Below, in pieces: positions 53,987 through 62,581 of a DNA stretch of 64,000 bases (positions are counted from its first letter, which is position 1; every line of letters begins with the position of its first letter). Source of the DNA: Sphingomonas sp. CBMAI 2297 (GTDB taxonomy: Bacteria; Pseudomonadota; Alphaproteobacteria; Sphingomonadales; Sphingomonadaceae); contig NZ_JAPDIR010000018.1 in assembly GCF_029870595.1 (NCBI RefSeq), forward strand, positions 1 through 64,000. Reading direction: 5' to 3'. A program made the position numbers and the translations under genes. The notes under the pieces are model-generated. The model had not been told where the DNA came from and did not search any database. It saw only the letters and a list, made by a program, of their open reading frames with translations.

Positions 53987-55108
53987 ATGACCGATCCGCC
54001 GCCGCCCGAAATCCTTTCCCGCAGCCTGCACGACATGCTGGCGCAGCTGCGCGACCCGGCCGCCGCGGAGGGACTCTCGACGCGCAAGGCGGACGGCTGG
54101 AGCCATCCGACGCCCGGCGGCCTCGGTTTCCGCTACGAGTATGACAGCAATGTCGCCAAGGGCGGCTGGGAATTCTACGAGCTGCACAACGGCGTCTGCG
54201 TCGCCCTGGTCAACATGGTGGCGCGCCGCCAGCTCGCCCGCAGCCACCGGTGCGACGACTATCTCGCCTTGTCCGCGGTGCTCAACGGCAATGTCCGGCT
54301 TACCGATGCCGCCGGCACCGATGGCGAGCTCGCCGACGGCTATTGCACCATCTATGGCACGGGCGGCGGGCGCAGCTTCGACACCGTCTATGCGGCGGGC
54401 GACCATCTGCGCTGGGTGACCCTGTATTTCGAGCGCGGGCGCTTCTTCGAGCTGACCGGACTGACCGATAGCGACATCCCGGCCGACCTTGCCCAGTATA
54501 TCCGCGACGGCGGCGACTATCCGGTCCGCAACGTGCCGCTGTCGGAGCTTGCCTCGCTCACCGCGCACCAGCTCATCTCGCCGCCCTTCGCCCGCGCCTT
54601 TCGCGGCGCGTTCATGTCCGCCAAGGCGCTGGAGCTGGCCTGCCACATCCTCTTTGGCCTGTCCCAGCCGGACAGCGAGCAGTTCGGCGGCCGGTTCGAG
54701 GCGGAGGACCATCGCCGGCTCAAGCGCGCGATGCAGATCATCCGCGACAATATCGACCAGCAGATCAGCATCCACGAGATCGCCGAAATGGTGGGAATGA
54801 CGCGCCATCGCCTGCAGATCGGCTTCCGCATGATCTATGGCGAGACGGTGGGTCGCATCCGCGACAAGCTGCGCATGGAGCTGGCGCTCGACCTCATCCG
54901 CGACTCGAAGATGTCGATGATGGAGATCGCGCTGGAGACCGGATATGAACATGCGGCGAGCTTCACGCGCGCCTTCAAGGCCGCATTCGGGGTCTCGCCG
55001 ATCCAGATGCGCAAGGTGGCGAATGACGAGCTGCGCGTGCGGCACCTCGCCTCCAGTCTGAAGCGCGGCGCCAGGCCGGCGAGCGATGGGGAAAGCGATG
55101 AGGGCTGA
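53987..55108 (+). CDS. AraC-family transcriptional regulator
   Basis: A 373-residue regulator. The N-terminal half is a cupin-like ligand domain and the C-terminal ~100 residues carry two helix-turn-helices (ISIHEIAEMVGMTRHRLQIG and SMMEIALETGYEHAASFTRA, then FGVSPIQMRK). It overlaps the transporter gene by 23 bases, so the three genes amidase-regulator-transporter form one operon, probably controlled by this protein. Confidence 0.92.
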   Translation: MTDPPPPEILSRSLHDMLAQLRDPAAAEGLSTRKADGWSHPTPGGLGFRYEYDSNVAKGGWEFYELHNGVCVALVNMVARRQLARSHRCDDYLALSAVLNGNVRLTDAAGTDGELADGYCTIYGTGGGRSFDTVYAAGDHLRWVTLYFERGRFFELTGLTDSDIPADLAQYIRDGGDYPVRNVPLSELASLTAHQLISPPFARAFRGAFMSAKALELACHILFGLSQPDSEQFGGRFEAEDHRRLKRAMQIIRDNIDQQISIHEIAEMVGMTRHRLQIGFRMIYGETVGRIRDKLRMELALDLIRDSKMSMMEIALETGYEHAASFTRAFKAAFGVSPIQMRKVANDELRVRHLASSLKRGARPASDGESDEG

Positions 55109-56366
55109 GGGGCGCGGGGCCATGATCCCGCGAAGCGCGATCGTGCTGCTGCTGAGCGCGATCTACGCGGTCAATTACATCGACCGGCAGATCCTCGCGA
55201 TCATCCTGGAGCATATCAAGCACGAGTTCCAGGTGTCCGACACGCTGCTCGGGCTGCTGGTCGGGCCGGCCTTCGCCCTGTTCTACGCGACGCTGGGCAT
55301 GCCGATCGCGCTGGCCGCCGACCGGATGAGCCGCTCGCGGATCATCATCGCCTCGCTCGCCTGCTTCAGCGCGATGACGCTGGCGTGCGGGCTGGTCGCG
55401 CGTTTCTGGCAGCTCGTCGTCGCGCGGATGCTGACGGGTGTCGGCGAAGCCGGCACCGGCCCGGCCTCGCAATCGATCATCTCCGATCTCTACGGTCCGT
55501 CCGAACGGGCGACGGCGCAGGCCATCTACGCCACCGGCGTCAATGTCGGGCTGATGATCGCCTTTTTCGCAGGCGGCTGGATCGCCGATGCCTATGGGTG
55601 GCGCGCGGCCTTCATCGCCGCCGGCCTGCCCGGCCTGCTGCTGACTCTGCTGGCAATGGCGGTCCTGCGCGATCCGCCCCGGCCCGCGCCCGCGCAATCG
55701 CCCTCCCCCGCCACCGTGCGGCTCGGCTTCCTTTGGCGGCAGCGCTCCTATCGCTACATCGTGCTGGGAACCGCGATGAGCGCCTTTTCCGGCTATGGCA
55801 TCACTGCGTTCGTGCCCGCCTTCCTGATCCGCTCGCATGGCATGGGGTCGACCGAGGTGGGCCTGATCTTCGCGTTGATCGTGGGGTTGGGCGGCGGGCT
55901 GGGCACCTATGCCTCGGGCCGCTTCGCCGACATCGCGGCGCGGCGCGGCGGCATCCATCGCAACCTGCTGGCGCCGGCCATCGCCGCTCTCATCTCGATA
56001 CCCTTCTGGGTGCCGTTCTTCCTGGCCGGCAATGTCGCGGTGGCGATCGCGGCGGCGGTCATTCCCGTCTCGCTCAGCGCCGCGTTCATCGGCCCGTGCA
56101 TCGCGACGATCCAGACGATCACGCCGTCGCCAATGCGCGCGCGCGCCGCCGCGATCCAGCTGTTCGTCGGCAATCTGATCGGCCTCGGCCTCGGCCCGCT
56201 GGTGATCGGCGTGCTGAGCGACCTGCTGCGGCCGGTGTTCGGCGCGGACTCGCTGCGATACGCTATGTTCGCCGGCGTGGCCGCCGCGGTTGCCTCGATC
56301 CCCTTCTACCTGGTCGCCGCGCGCCATGTGCCGGAGGATCTGGAGCGGCTGGGCCGGCGCGACTAG
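55086..56366 (+). CDS. major facilitator superfamily transporter
   Basis: A 426-residue protein with about twelve hydrophobic spans. YAVNYIDRQILAIILEHIK is the first helix, LGMPIALAADRMSRSRIIIA the conserved loop 2-3 motif, and ARMLTGVGEAGTGPASQSII follows, all typical of spinster-like/anion-cation symporter MFS proteins of sphingomonads. The start is uncertain (55086, 55098 or 55122). Its stop codon overlaps that of the convergent deacylase gene within CTAG. It may import a D-amino-acid derivative. Confidence 0.9.
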   Translation: MGKAMRAEGRGAMIPRSAIVLLLSAIYAVNYIDRQILAIILEHIKHEFQVSDTLLGLLVGPAFALFYATLGMPIALAADRMSRSRIIIASLACFSAMTLACGLVARFWQLVVARMLTGVGEAGTGPASQSIISDLYGPSERATAQAIYATGVNVGLMIAFFAGGWIADAYGWRAAFIAAGLPGLLLTLLAMAVLRDPPRPAPAQSPSPATVRLGFLWRQRSYRYIVLGTAMSAFSGYGITAFVPAFLIRSHGMGSTEVGLIFALIVGLGGGLGTYASGRFADIAARRGGIHRNLLAPAIAALISIPFWVPFFLAGNVAVAIAAAVIPVSLSAAFIGPCIATIQTITPSPMRARAAAIQLFVGNLIGLGLGPLVIGVLSDLLRPVFGADSLRYAMFAGVAAAVASIPFYLVAARHVPEDLERLGRRD

Positions 56367-57802
56367 CTTCCGCGCTTCAGCAGCCGCCCGGCACAGATGC
56401 CGGTCACGCCCTTCGCCTCGCCATAGGCGAGCCGCCCATTGACCCATGTCGCGACGACACCCGCCGACAATCGGGTCGGCGCGGCGAAATCGGCGCGGTC
56501 GATGATGCGCGCGGGGTCGAACAGCGTGAGATCGGCATGGGCACCCTCCGCCACGATCCCGCGCCCGGCTATCCCGAAGGTCTCCGCGGTCAGCCCGGTC
56601 ATCTTGCGGATGGCGGTCTCGAGCGGGAACAGCCCCATGTCGCGGGCATAATGACCCAGCACGCGCGGGAAGGTGCCCCACAGGCGCGGATGGGGCCGCT
56701 CGTCGTGCGGCAGGCCGTCGCTGCCGATCATCGTCAGCCGGTGCGCCATGATCCGGCGCACCTCGCCCTCGTCCATCGAGAAATAGACCGCCCCCGCCGG
56801 CACCAGCCGCGATGCCGCCTCGCCCAGCGAGACCTGCCACTCCGCGGCGATCGCCGCGAGCGACTGCCCGGCGCGGTCCGGGTGCGGCACGGACCAGCTC
56901 ACCACCGTCTCGATATCGGGGCGCACCCATTCGGGGCGCAGCACGGTGCTGGAGGCGCAATAGGGATAGACGTCCAGCCCGATGGGATGATGCGCCGCAC
57001 AGGCATCGATCATCGCCAGCGTGGCGTGTGACTTGCCGAAATTCTCCGGCGCGGTGCATTTGTGGTGGCTGACGATGATCGGCAGGCCGCCCGACACGCC
57101 GATCTCGATCGCCTCCGCGACGGCCGCCTCCACCGCGTTCCCCTCGTCGCGCAGATGCGTGACATAGAGCCCGCCCCGCCCCGCCGCGCACCGGGCGAGC
57201 GCGACCAGCTCGGCCATCTCCGCGCCGCCGCCGGGCGCGTACCACAGGCCGGTGGACAGCCCCGCCCCGCCCTGGTCGAGCGCCTCGGCCAGCCGCGCCT
57301 CCATCCGCGCCACCTCCGCCGGCGTCGCCGCGCGCGCGGTATCGCCGCCCATCGCCTCGATCCGGATCGGCATGTGGCCGACCAGCGCCAGCGCGTTCAC
57401 GGCCGGCGGGGATTCCGCCAGTTGCCCGGCATAGGCGGCGAAACTGGGGAAGCGCCACCAGCGCGCGTCTCCCAGCAGGTCGAGCGGCGCGGGCGGGCGA
57501 CTGTCGAACGCGACCGGGGAGAGGCTGATCCCGCAATTGCCGACGATCACCGTGGTGACTCCCTGCGAAAGCTTGCACAGCATCGCCTCCGCCCCGCCCA
57601 GGATCAGCCGGTCGTCATGCGTGTGCGCATCGATGAAGCCCGGCGCGAGTACCAGCCCCGTCGCGTCGACCTCCTCCCGCGCCGCGCCGATGCTTCCGCC
57701 GATCGCGGCGATCCGGTCCCCTTCCACCGCGACGTCCGCGACGATGCCCGGGGCACCGGTGCCGTCGATCACCAGCGCACCGCGAATGGCGAGGTCGATC
57801 AC
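56363..57802 (-). CDS. N-acyl-D-amino-acid deacylase (D-aminoacylase family)
   Basis: A 479-residue zinc amidohydrolase. VLAPGFIDAHTHDDRLI holds the first metal ligands, TTVIVGNCGISLSPV the Cys that binds the beta-metal in this family, IIVSHHKCTAPENFGKS the His pair, and MIGSDGLPHDERPHPRLWG the catalytic Asp region. It should release D-amino acids from N-acyl forms. The start is GTG 57800-57802, overlapping the PaiB-like stop (GTGA). In this cluster it could process N-acetyl-D-glutamate-type compounds. Confidence 0.9.
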   Translation of the reverse strand: MIDLAIRGALVIDGTGAPGIVADVAVEGDRIAAIGGSIGAAREEVDATGLVLAPGFIDAHTHDDRLILGGAEAMLCKLSQGVTTVIVGNCGISLSPVAFDSRPPAPLDLLGDARWWRFPSFAAYAGQLAESPPAVNALALVGHMPIRIEAMGGDTARAATPAEVARMEARLAEALDQGGAGLSTGLWYAPGGGAEMAELVALARCAAGRGGLYVTHLRDEGNAVEAAVAEAIEIGVSGGLPIIVSHHKCTAPENFGKSHATLAMIDACAAHHPIGLDVYPYCASSTVLRPEWVRPDIETVVSWSVPHPDRAGQSLAAIAAEWQVSLGEAASRLVPAGAVYFSMDEGEVRRIMAHRLTMIGSDGLPHDERPHPRLWGTFPRVLGHYARDMGLFPLETAIRKMTGLTAETFGIAGRGIVAEGAHADLTLFDPARIIDRADFAAPTRLSAGVVATWVNGRLAYGEAKGVTGICAGRLLKRGS

Positions 57803-58413
57803 GATTCCGCCCCCAGCCGTTCGGCGTTCATGGCCTCCACCCAGCGGATCAGTGCGTCTTCCTCCAGATGATCGAGCGTCTCGCGCACCACTGCCGGCGG
57901 CTCGTCCTGAGCAAGCTTGAACCGGGCATCGACCTTCACGACCTTCGCCGTGAACCCGATCACCCGGTCGCGCAGCGCGGCATAGCGATGGGCGATCTCC
58001 GCCACCCGCCAGCGTTCCGGGCGGCCCTGCTCCATCTGGTGGACCAGCAGGTTGAGCGCGCGGTCGGTCAGATCCTCGCGCAGCGTGACATCGGCGGTGA
58101 GCGTCGCGTTGACATAGATCCAGGTCGGCGCCGAATCCCGGTCGGCATACCAGCTCGGCGAGACATAGGCATTCGGCCCCTGGAACAGGATCGCCGCGCG
58201 CGGCCGCTCGCCCAGCCGCGCCACCAGCGGGTTCGTGCGCGCCATATGGCCGAGCAGCAGCATCTCGCCCTCCTCGGGCGGCAGCGCCAGCAGCGGCAGC
58301 TGGCTGCTCAGCACCTCGCCCGCCGGATCGACGCTCACCAGCCAGGCCAGCGGAGCGGTGCGCAGCAGCGTGGCGATATCCTCCGGCGAACGGGGCGCGA
58401 AAGGCGAATGCAC
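57799..58413 (-). CDS. PaiB-like FMN-binding split-barrel protein
   Basis: A 204-residue member of the FMN-binding negative transcriptional regulator family (PaiB). WLVSVDPAGEVLSSQLPLL, HMARTNPLVARL, ILFQGPNAYVSPSWYADRDS and PTWIYVNATLTADV are the family blocks. Despite the name, these are flavin-binding enzymes or sensors with a split barrel. I start it at GTG 58411-58413 behind GGAG; a longer reading adds 31 unrelated residues. It is coupled to the deacylase gene and divergent from the DgcA-like gene. Confidence 0.85.
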   Translation of the reverse strand: MHSPFAPRSPEDIATLLRTAPLAWLVSVDPAGEVLSSQLPLLALPPEEGEMLLLGHMARTNPLVARLGERPRAAILFQGPNAYVSPSWYADRDSAPTWIYVNATLTADVTLREDLTDRALNLLVHQMEQGRPERWRVAEIAHRYAALRDRVIGFTAKVVKVDARFKLAQDEPPAVVRETLDHLEEDALIRWVEAMNAERLGAES

Positions 58414-58563
58414 TCGATGTTTCTCCGGATACCAGGACGGGGAGACAGCCACATCGCGCCGGACGCCGCTTTGCAATCCGACCCGCGAATTCGCGAAACC
58501 GCGCACCGGACTGCAAAGCCGGCCCGCTCCGCGCCTCTATGCCGGCGGCGTGGAGGAACCGCG

Positions 58564-59565
58564 ATGAAGATCGAAGCGCGAACCGAGCAATGGGAGATGG
58601 CGGAGCCGTTCCGCATCTCCGGCGAGACATTCACCCATGCCGAGATCGCCCTGGTCACGATCGAGGATCGCGGCGTCATCGGCCGCGGCGAGGCGTGCGG
58701 CGTCTATTATCGGGGCGACACCTCGGCGCGGATCGTCGAGCAGGTGACGCGGCTCGCGCCCATCCTCGCGGACGGCATCGATCGCGCCGAGCTCCAGCGC
58801 CTGCTGCCGGCCGGAGGCGCGCGCAACGCGCTCGACGCGGCGCTGTGGGAAGTCGAGGCCGGCCACGCCGGAAAGCCGGTATGGCAGCTCGCCGGCCTCC
58901 CCGGGGCGCGACCGCTGCCCACCGTCTTCACCATCGGCATCGCTTCCCCGGGGGAAATGGCACGCAAGGCGGCAGGCATGGCGCATGCCCGCCAGATCAA
59001 GCTGAAGCTGGAAGGCGATGGCGAGGATGGAGAGCGAGTTCGCGCGGTCCGCGCCGCCCGCCCCGACGTCGCGATCGCCGTGGACGGGAACCGGGGTTTC
59101 GATCCGGATGCGCTCGGCGCGCTCATGCCGGCATTGCGTTCCGCCGGCGTGACGCTGATCGAGCAGCCTTTCGCGATCGGGCGGGACGCGGACCTGCGCC
59201 ATATCGACCGCGCGATCCCGATCGCGGCGGACGAGAGCGTTCAGGACAGCGACGATCTCGAGGGGCTGATCGGGCTGGTCGACCTCGTCAACATCAAGCT
59301 CGACAAGTGCGGCGGCCTCACCCACGCGCTCGCGATGGAACAGGCGGCGCGCCGGATGGGCTTCGGAGTCATGGTCGGCAACATGACCGGCACCAGCTGG
59401 TCGCAGGCGCCCGCCTTCATCCTCGGCCAGCGCTGCGACCTTTGCGATCTGGATGGCCCCACTTTCCTCGCCCGGGATCGCGCCCCGGGCGTTCGCTATG
59501 CTGACGGACTGATCCATTGCCCGGACGATATCTGGGGCGGCGGACGCGCGCGCGCGCCACGATAA
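58564..59565 (+). CDS. dgcA: enolase-superfamily racemase, DgcA / dipeptide epimerase type
   Basis: A 333-residue enolase-superfamily enzyme. The KxK catalytic pair is in RQIKLKLEGDG (near residue 143), the three metal ligands in VAIAVDGNRGFD, TLIEQPFAI and IPIAADESVQD, and the opposite lysine in LVNIKLDKCGGLTH. It resembles L-Ala-D/L-Glu epimerases and the N-acetyl-D-glutamate racemase DgcA. The presence of dgcN nearby favours the latter. ATG 58564 has GGAGG seven bases upstream. Confidence 0.88.
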   Translation: MKIEARTEQWEMAEPFRISGETFTHAEIALVTIEDRGVIGRGEACGVYYRGDTSARIVEQVTRLAPILADGIDRAELQRLLPAGGARNALDAALWEVEAGHAGKPVWQLAGLPGARPLPTVFTIGIASPGEMARKAAGMAHARQIKLKLEGDGEDGERVRAVRAARPDVAIAVDGNRGFDPDALGALMPALRSAGVTLIEQPFAIGRDADLRHIDRAIPIAADESVQDSDDLEGLIGLVDLVNIKLDKCGGLTHALAMEQAARRMGFGVMVGNMTGTSWSQAPAFILGQRCDLCDLDGPTFLARDRAPGVRYADGLIHCPDDIWGGGRARAPR

Positions 59566-59662
59566 CGGACGCGGGACATGCGCCTGTACCGGCGCGCCGA
59601 CCGAGGATAGAGCCGGCACTTGGCCCCGCGTCGCACATCGCCCCAACTTACGGGAAACGGAC

Positions 59663-60751
59663 ATGGATTTCTCCCAGCTCCAGCGCACCAGCAAGATCGT
59701 CGACGAATGGCGCTATCCGGCGGCGGAAGCGCGGAGCAGCGGGCTGCTGCAGGTCGACCATGATCCCGATCATCGCCTCTATTGGGAGGAATATGGCAAC
59801 CCGGCCGGCGAGCCGGTCATCGTGCTCCATGGCGGCCCGGGCGGCGCGTGCGCGCCGGTCATGGCACGCTATTTCGATCCCGAACGCTACCGGATCGTCC
59901 TTTTCGACCAGCGCGGCTGCGGCAGGAGCGAGCCGACCGTCGCGGCCGCCGGCCCGGCGATCGCGCTCGCCAACAACACCACCCCGCATCTGATCGAGGA
60001 CATCAACCGCCTGCGCGCCGCGCTCGGCATCGCCGGCAGGATGCATGTGTTCGGCGGCAGCTGGGGCAGCACGCTGGCAATGGCCTATGCGATCGCGCAC
60101 CCGCACCACTGCGCCAATCTGATCCTGCGCGGCATCTTCCTGGGCGCCGCGGAGGATCTCGACTTCATGTATCAGGGCAATGCGGCGACGTTCGAGGATG
60201 CGCCCTTCGCCCTCACTGCGCCGGGCGCCTATGTGAGCTATCCCGAAGCCTGGCGCCGCTTCCTCGCCCCGATCGCCCCGGCCGAACGCGGCGACGTGAT
60301 GAAAGCCTATAAGGCGATCTTCGACAGCGTACCATCGACCCAGGAGGAGCGCGCGCGGCAGCTGGCGGCGGCGCTGGCCTGGTCGGTATGGGAAGGCACC
60401 ATCTCCAATGCGATCCCCGACGTCGACGACAGCGGGAAGTTCGGGGAAGACGTGTTCGCCCTGTCCTTCGCGCAGATCGAGGCGCATTTCTTCGCCAACC
60501 GGCTGTTCCTGGAGCCGGATCACCTCATCCGCAACGCCGCGACGCTGGCGAGCATCCCGGTGCACATCGTCCATGGCAGGTTCGATCTCGTCTGTCCGCT
60601 GACCCAGGCCTCGCGACTCGCCGCGGCGCTCGGGGAAGCCGGCACCGATCCCGCGACCTTCGTGGTGACGAATGCGGGACACAGCGCAATGGAACGGGAG
60701 AACGCGCTCGCGCTGACGGCGATCATGGACGGCCTGCCTCCGCTCGGCTGA
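59663..60751 (+). CDS. pip: prolyl aminopeptidase (proline iminopeptidase)
   Basis: A 362-residue alpha/beta hydrolase of peptidase family S33. VIVLHGGPGGACAP is the oxyanion block, FDQRGCGRSEPTVA and NTTPHLIEDINRLRAALGI are family-specific, GGSWGSTLAMAYAI holds the nucleophile Ser, HGRFDLVCP the Asp and TNAGHSAMERENA the His. It removes N-terminal proline from peptides in the cytoplasm. It follows dgcA by 97 bases and may belong to the same peptide and D-amino-acid salvage cluster. Confidence 0.92.
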   Translation: MDFSQLQRTSKIVDEWRYPAAEARSSGLLQVDHDPDHRLYWEEYGNPAGEPVIVLHGGPGGACAPVMARYFDPERYRIVLFDQRGCGRSEPTVAAAGPAIALANNTTPHLIEDINRLRAALGIAGRMHVFGGSWGSTLAMAYAIAHPHHCANLILRGIFLGAAEDLDFMYQGNAATFEDAPFALTAPGAYVSYPEAWRRFLAPIAPAERGDVMKAYKAIFDSVPSTQEERARQLAAALAWSVWEGTISNAIPDVDDSGKFGEDVFALSFAQIEAHFFANRLFLEPDHLIRNAATLASIPVHIVHGRFDLVCPLTQASRLAAALGEAGTDPATFVVTNAGHSAMERENALALTAIMDGLPPLG

Positions 60752-60798
60752 TGTTCGGCCGGATCGGAATCGATCGGCGAACACCCGCCGCGAATCTC

Positions 60799-60824
60799 TG
60801 TAAGCTTCCGTAACCTGCTGTAAG
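60799..60824. promoter_or_regulatory. three TGTAA/CGTAA repeats at 10-bp period
   Basis: TGTAAG (60799-60804), CGTAAC (60809-60814) and TGTAAG (60819-60824) recur every ten bases, about 190 bp upstream of the secreted-protein gene. OmpR/PhoB-type regulators bind tandem repeats of this geometry. A related pair, CGTAAG twice at 11-bp period on the minus strand, lies at 62672-62688 upstream of the LuxR gene. An OmpR-type regulator gene is at 63115. Confidence 0.5.
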
Positions 60825-61009
60825 GAAAAACATTTCCTTGGCGGCACGCTTTCCGCACGGCCGATCCCCTACGGCAAATCCCCCACGAGCTAGCATGTTG
60901 GAGCATCATACGGCGGGAGGCATCGGGCGGGCTCCGCCGGATAGCTGTAAGCCTGTCCCCATGTCCTAATCCGGGCACCAGCAGTCGCTGGCACGGTAGG
61001 AGATGTATG

Positions 61010-61582
61010 ATGAAGATTATTGCAATCGGCGCAGCAGCCCTGGCGGTACTCACGGCCGCTCCGGCCCTCGCCCAATCGTCGGGCTCCGGCAATATCGGCG
61101 GAGGCATCGGCGTGGGTGTCGGCGGCTTCACGAATGGCGGCATCAACACCGACTCGCTGAGCAGCACCAGCACGAGCGGGATCAGCGGAAGCATCAACAA
61201 CGAGCTGTCGGCGTCGTCCGGCAGCGGCTTCGGCGGTACGATGAACATCAACAGCCTGCCCGGCGGCACCAGCTATGCCGTGGTCGGCGGAGTCGGCGAC
61301 GCCGGCACCTCGATCACCTCCAGCGTGAGCCCCTCGGGCGTCGGATCGATCACCAGCAACAGCTATAATGGCGGTGTCTATGGCGGCCTGACCCATGGGA
61401 ACGCCGCTCTGAGCATGCAGGTGATGAACTTCGGCGAGAGCGCCGGCGACTATAAGTTCAACGCCAACTTCAATGCGTCCAACACCACCAATGTGAACGC
61501 AGCGAGCATCGACTGGAACGCCGCGGGAGCGGTGGGACTGGTCGGGTTCGGGTTCGGCTCGCTCGGCTGGACCGTCGAATAG
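61010..61582 (+). CDS. secreted Gly/Ser/Asn-rich protein of unknown function
   Basis: A 190-residue protein with a clear signal peptide (IIAIGAAALAVLTAAPALAQ) and a mature part of low complexity, rich in Gly, Ser and Asn (GNIGGGIGVGVGGFTNGGIN, SSTSTSGISGSINN), with beta-strand-like repeats as in surface fibre or autotransporter-passenger proteins. I prefer ATG 61010 to 61007 because AGGAG then sits seven bases away. The gene is followed at 61644 by another secreted protein gene; both may be controlled by the repeats at 60799-60824. The function is unknown. Confidence 0.8.
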   Translation: MKIIAIGAAALAVLTAAPALAQSSGSGNIGGGIGVGVGGFTNGGINTDSLSSTSTSGISGSINNELSASSGSGFGGTMNINSLPGGTSYAVVGGVGDAGTSITSSVSPSGVGSITSNSYNGGVYGGLTHGNAALSMQVMNFGESAGDYKFNANFNASNTTNVNAASIDWNAAGAVGLVGFGFGSLGWTVE

Positions 61583-61643
61583 GAGGCTTACAGGCGGGGC
61601 GGCAGGTGCCGTCCCGCCTCCCTTTCCGTTCAGGAGTTCGATC

Positions 61644-62312
61644 ATGAAGCACCTAGCAGTCGCGGCGACCCTCGTCCTGATGGTCAGTGCCACAGCCGCC
61701 AACGCCCAGCAGACGGCGACGGATAACGCCTCGTCCAATAGCGCGGTGACCGTCGAGGCGATCACCGGCCCGGTCAGCCAGACCCCGGCCCACGAGACCG
61801 TCACCTATAGCGGGCATGAGTGGACCACCCCGAGCGTCCAGGGCAGCTATTTCGCCGGCGCCAATCCCTGCCTCATCGGCACGGGCGGCGGCATTGCGGG
61901 CGGGCCGATCGGGATCAACCTCAATTTCGGCCGCAGCGACGAAGGGTGTACGCGCAGGTCCGATGCCGCAGCATGGCACGCGATGGGCTTCGACAATGTC
62001 GCGGTTGCCCGGATGTGCCAGGATCGCAAGAGCGCCGATGCCTTCTTCGCCGCCACGGGCACCACTTGCCCCGGCGCCGATCCCGGCCGCTATCGCGCCG
62101 CCGATGGCAGCAAGGCGCCGATGGCCATGCTCGTCGCGAACAGCCGCGCGATCCCCGGAAACCCCAATGCCGGGCCGGTGGACCTGAGCAATCCGGCGGT
62201 ACAGGCCGCCATCCACGAGGAAGCCGCGCGCCTGGCACGCACGAACGCCTTCGCGCCGCAAGCGCCCAAGGGGATGCTTCCGCCGCCGCCGCCGCCGCTG
62301 CCCCAGCAATAG
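61644..62312 (+). CDS. secreted protein of unknown function with poly-proline C-terminus
   Basis: A 222-residue protein with a signal peptide (HLAVAATLVLMVSATAANAQ). The mature part has four cysteines (GANPCLIGTG, SDEGCTRRSD, VARMCQDRKS, TGTTCPGADP) that could form two disulfides in the periplasm or outside, and ends in a proline run (MLPPPPPPLPQQ). The block GSYFAGANPCLIGTGGGIAG is well ordered, suggesting a folded domain. It lies 61 bases after the Gly/Ser-rich gene, and together they may encode a surface structure. No family recognised. Confidence 0.8.
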   Translation: MKHLAVAATLVLMVSATAANAQQTATDNASSNSAVTVEAITGPVSQTPAHETVTYSGHEWTTPSVQGSYFAGANPCLIGTGGGIAGGPIGINLNFGRSDEGCTRRSDAAAWHAMGFDNVAVARMCQDRKSADAFFAATGTTCPGADPGRYRAADGSKAPMAMLVANSRAIPGNPNAGPVDLSNPAVQAAIHEEAARLARTNAFAPQAPKGMLPPPPPPLPQQ

Positions 62313-62332
62313 GGGCGGCAACGGGCCTTGTC

Positions 62333-62581
62333 TCAACCGGCAATGATGAAGGGAATGTCGAGATGACCTTGGAGACCGAACCGGAACGCCAGCTGGATCA
62401 TATGGGCGCGGTTACGGGCACGAAGCTTCAGGCGAATATTCTCGACGTGACGATCCACGGTCTTCGGACTGATCTCGAGCCGTCTGGCGATTTCCTTCGC
62501 ACAGAAACCGCCGGCGGCGAGATCGAGTACCTGCAGTTCGCGTGGAGTGAGGTGGTCATAGGAATGCGCTCGTTCTTCCAT
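62333..62581 (-). CDS. small LuxR-type helix-turn-helix regulator
   Basis: An 82-residue protein that is essentially only a LuxR/GerE DNA-binding domain: LTPRELQVLDLAAGGFCAKE, IARRLEISPKTVDRHVENIR and LKLRARNRAHMIQLAF. There is no receiver or ligand domain, so it may be controlled by expression level or by a partner. I start it at ATG 62579-62581, close to the domain; in-frame ATGs upstream add up to 24 residues. The CGTAAG pair at 62672-62688 is about 100 bases upstream. It is convergent with the secreted-protein genes. Confidence 0.85.
   Translation of the reverse strand: MEERAHSYDHLTPRELQVLDLAAGGFCAKEIARRLEISPKTVDRHVENIRLKLRARNRAHMIQLAFRFGLQGHLDIPFIIAG

Noticed and set aside
56363..58630. 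A single 755-residue fusion of the PaiB region and the D-aminoacylase
   Set aside because: The PaiB protein is encoded in a different frame with its own stop at 57799; the extension is an artefact of a long open frame.
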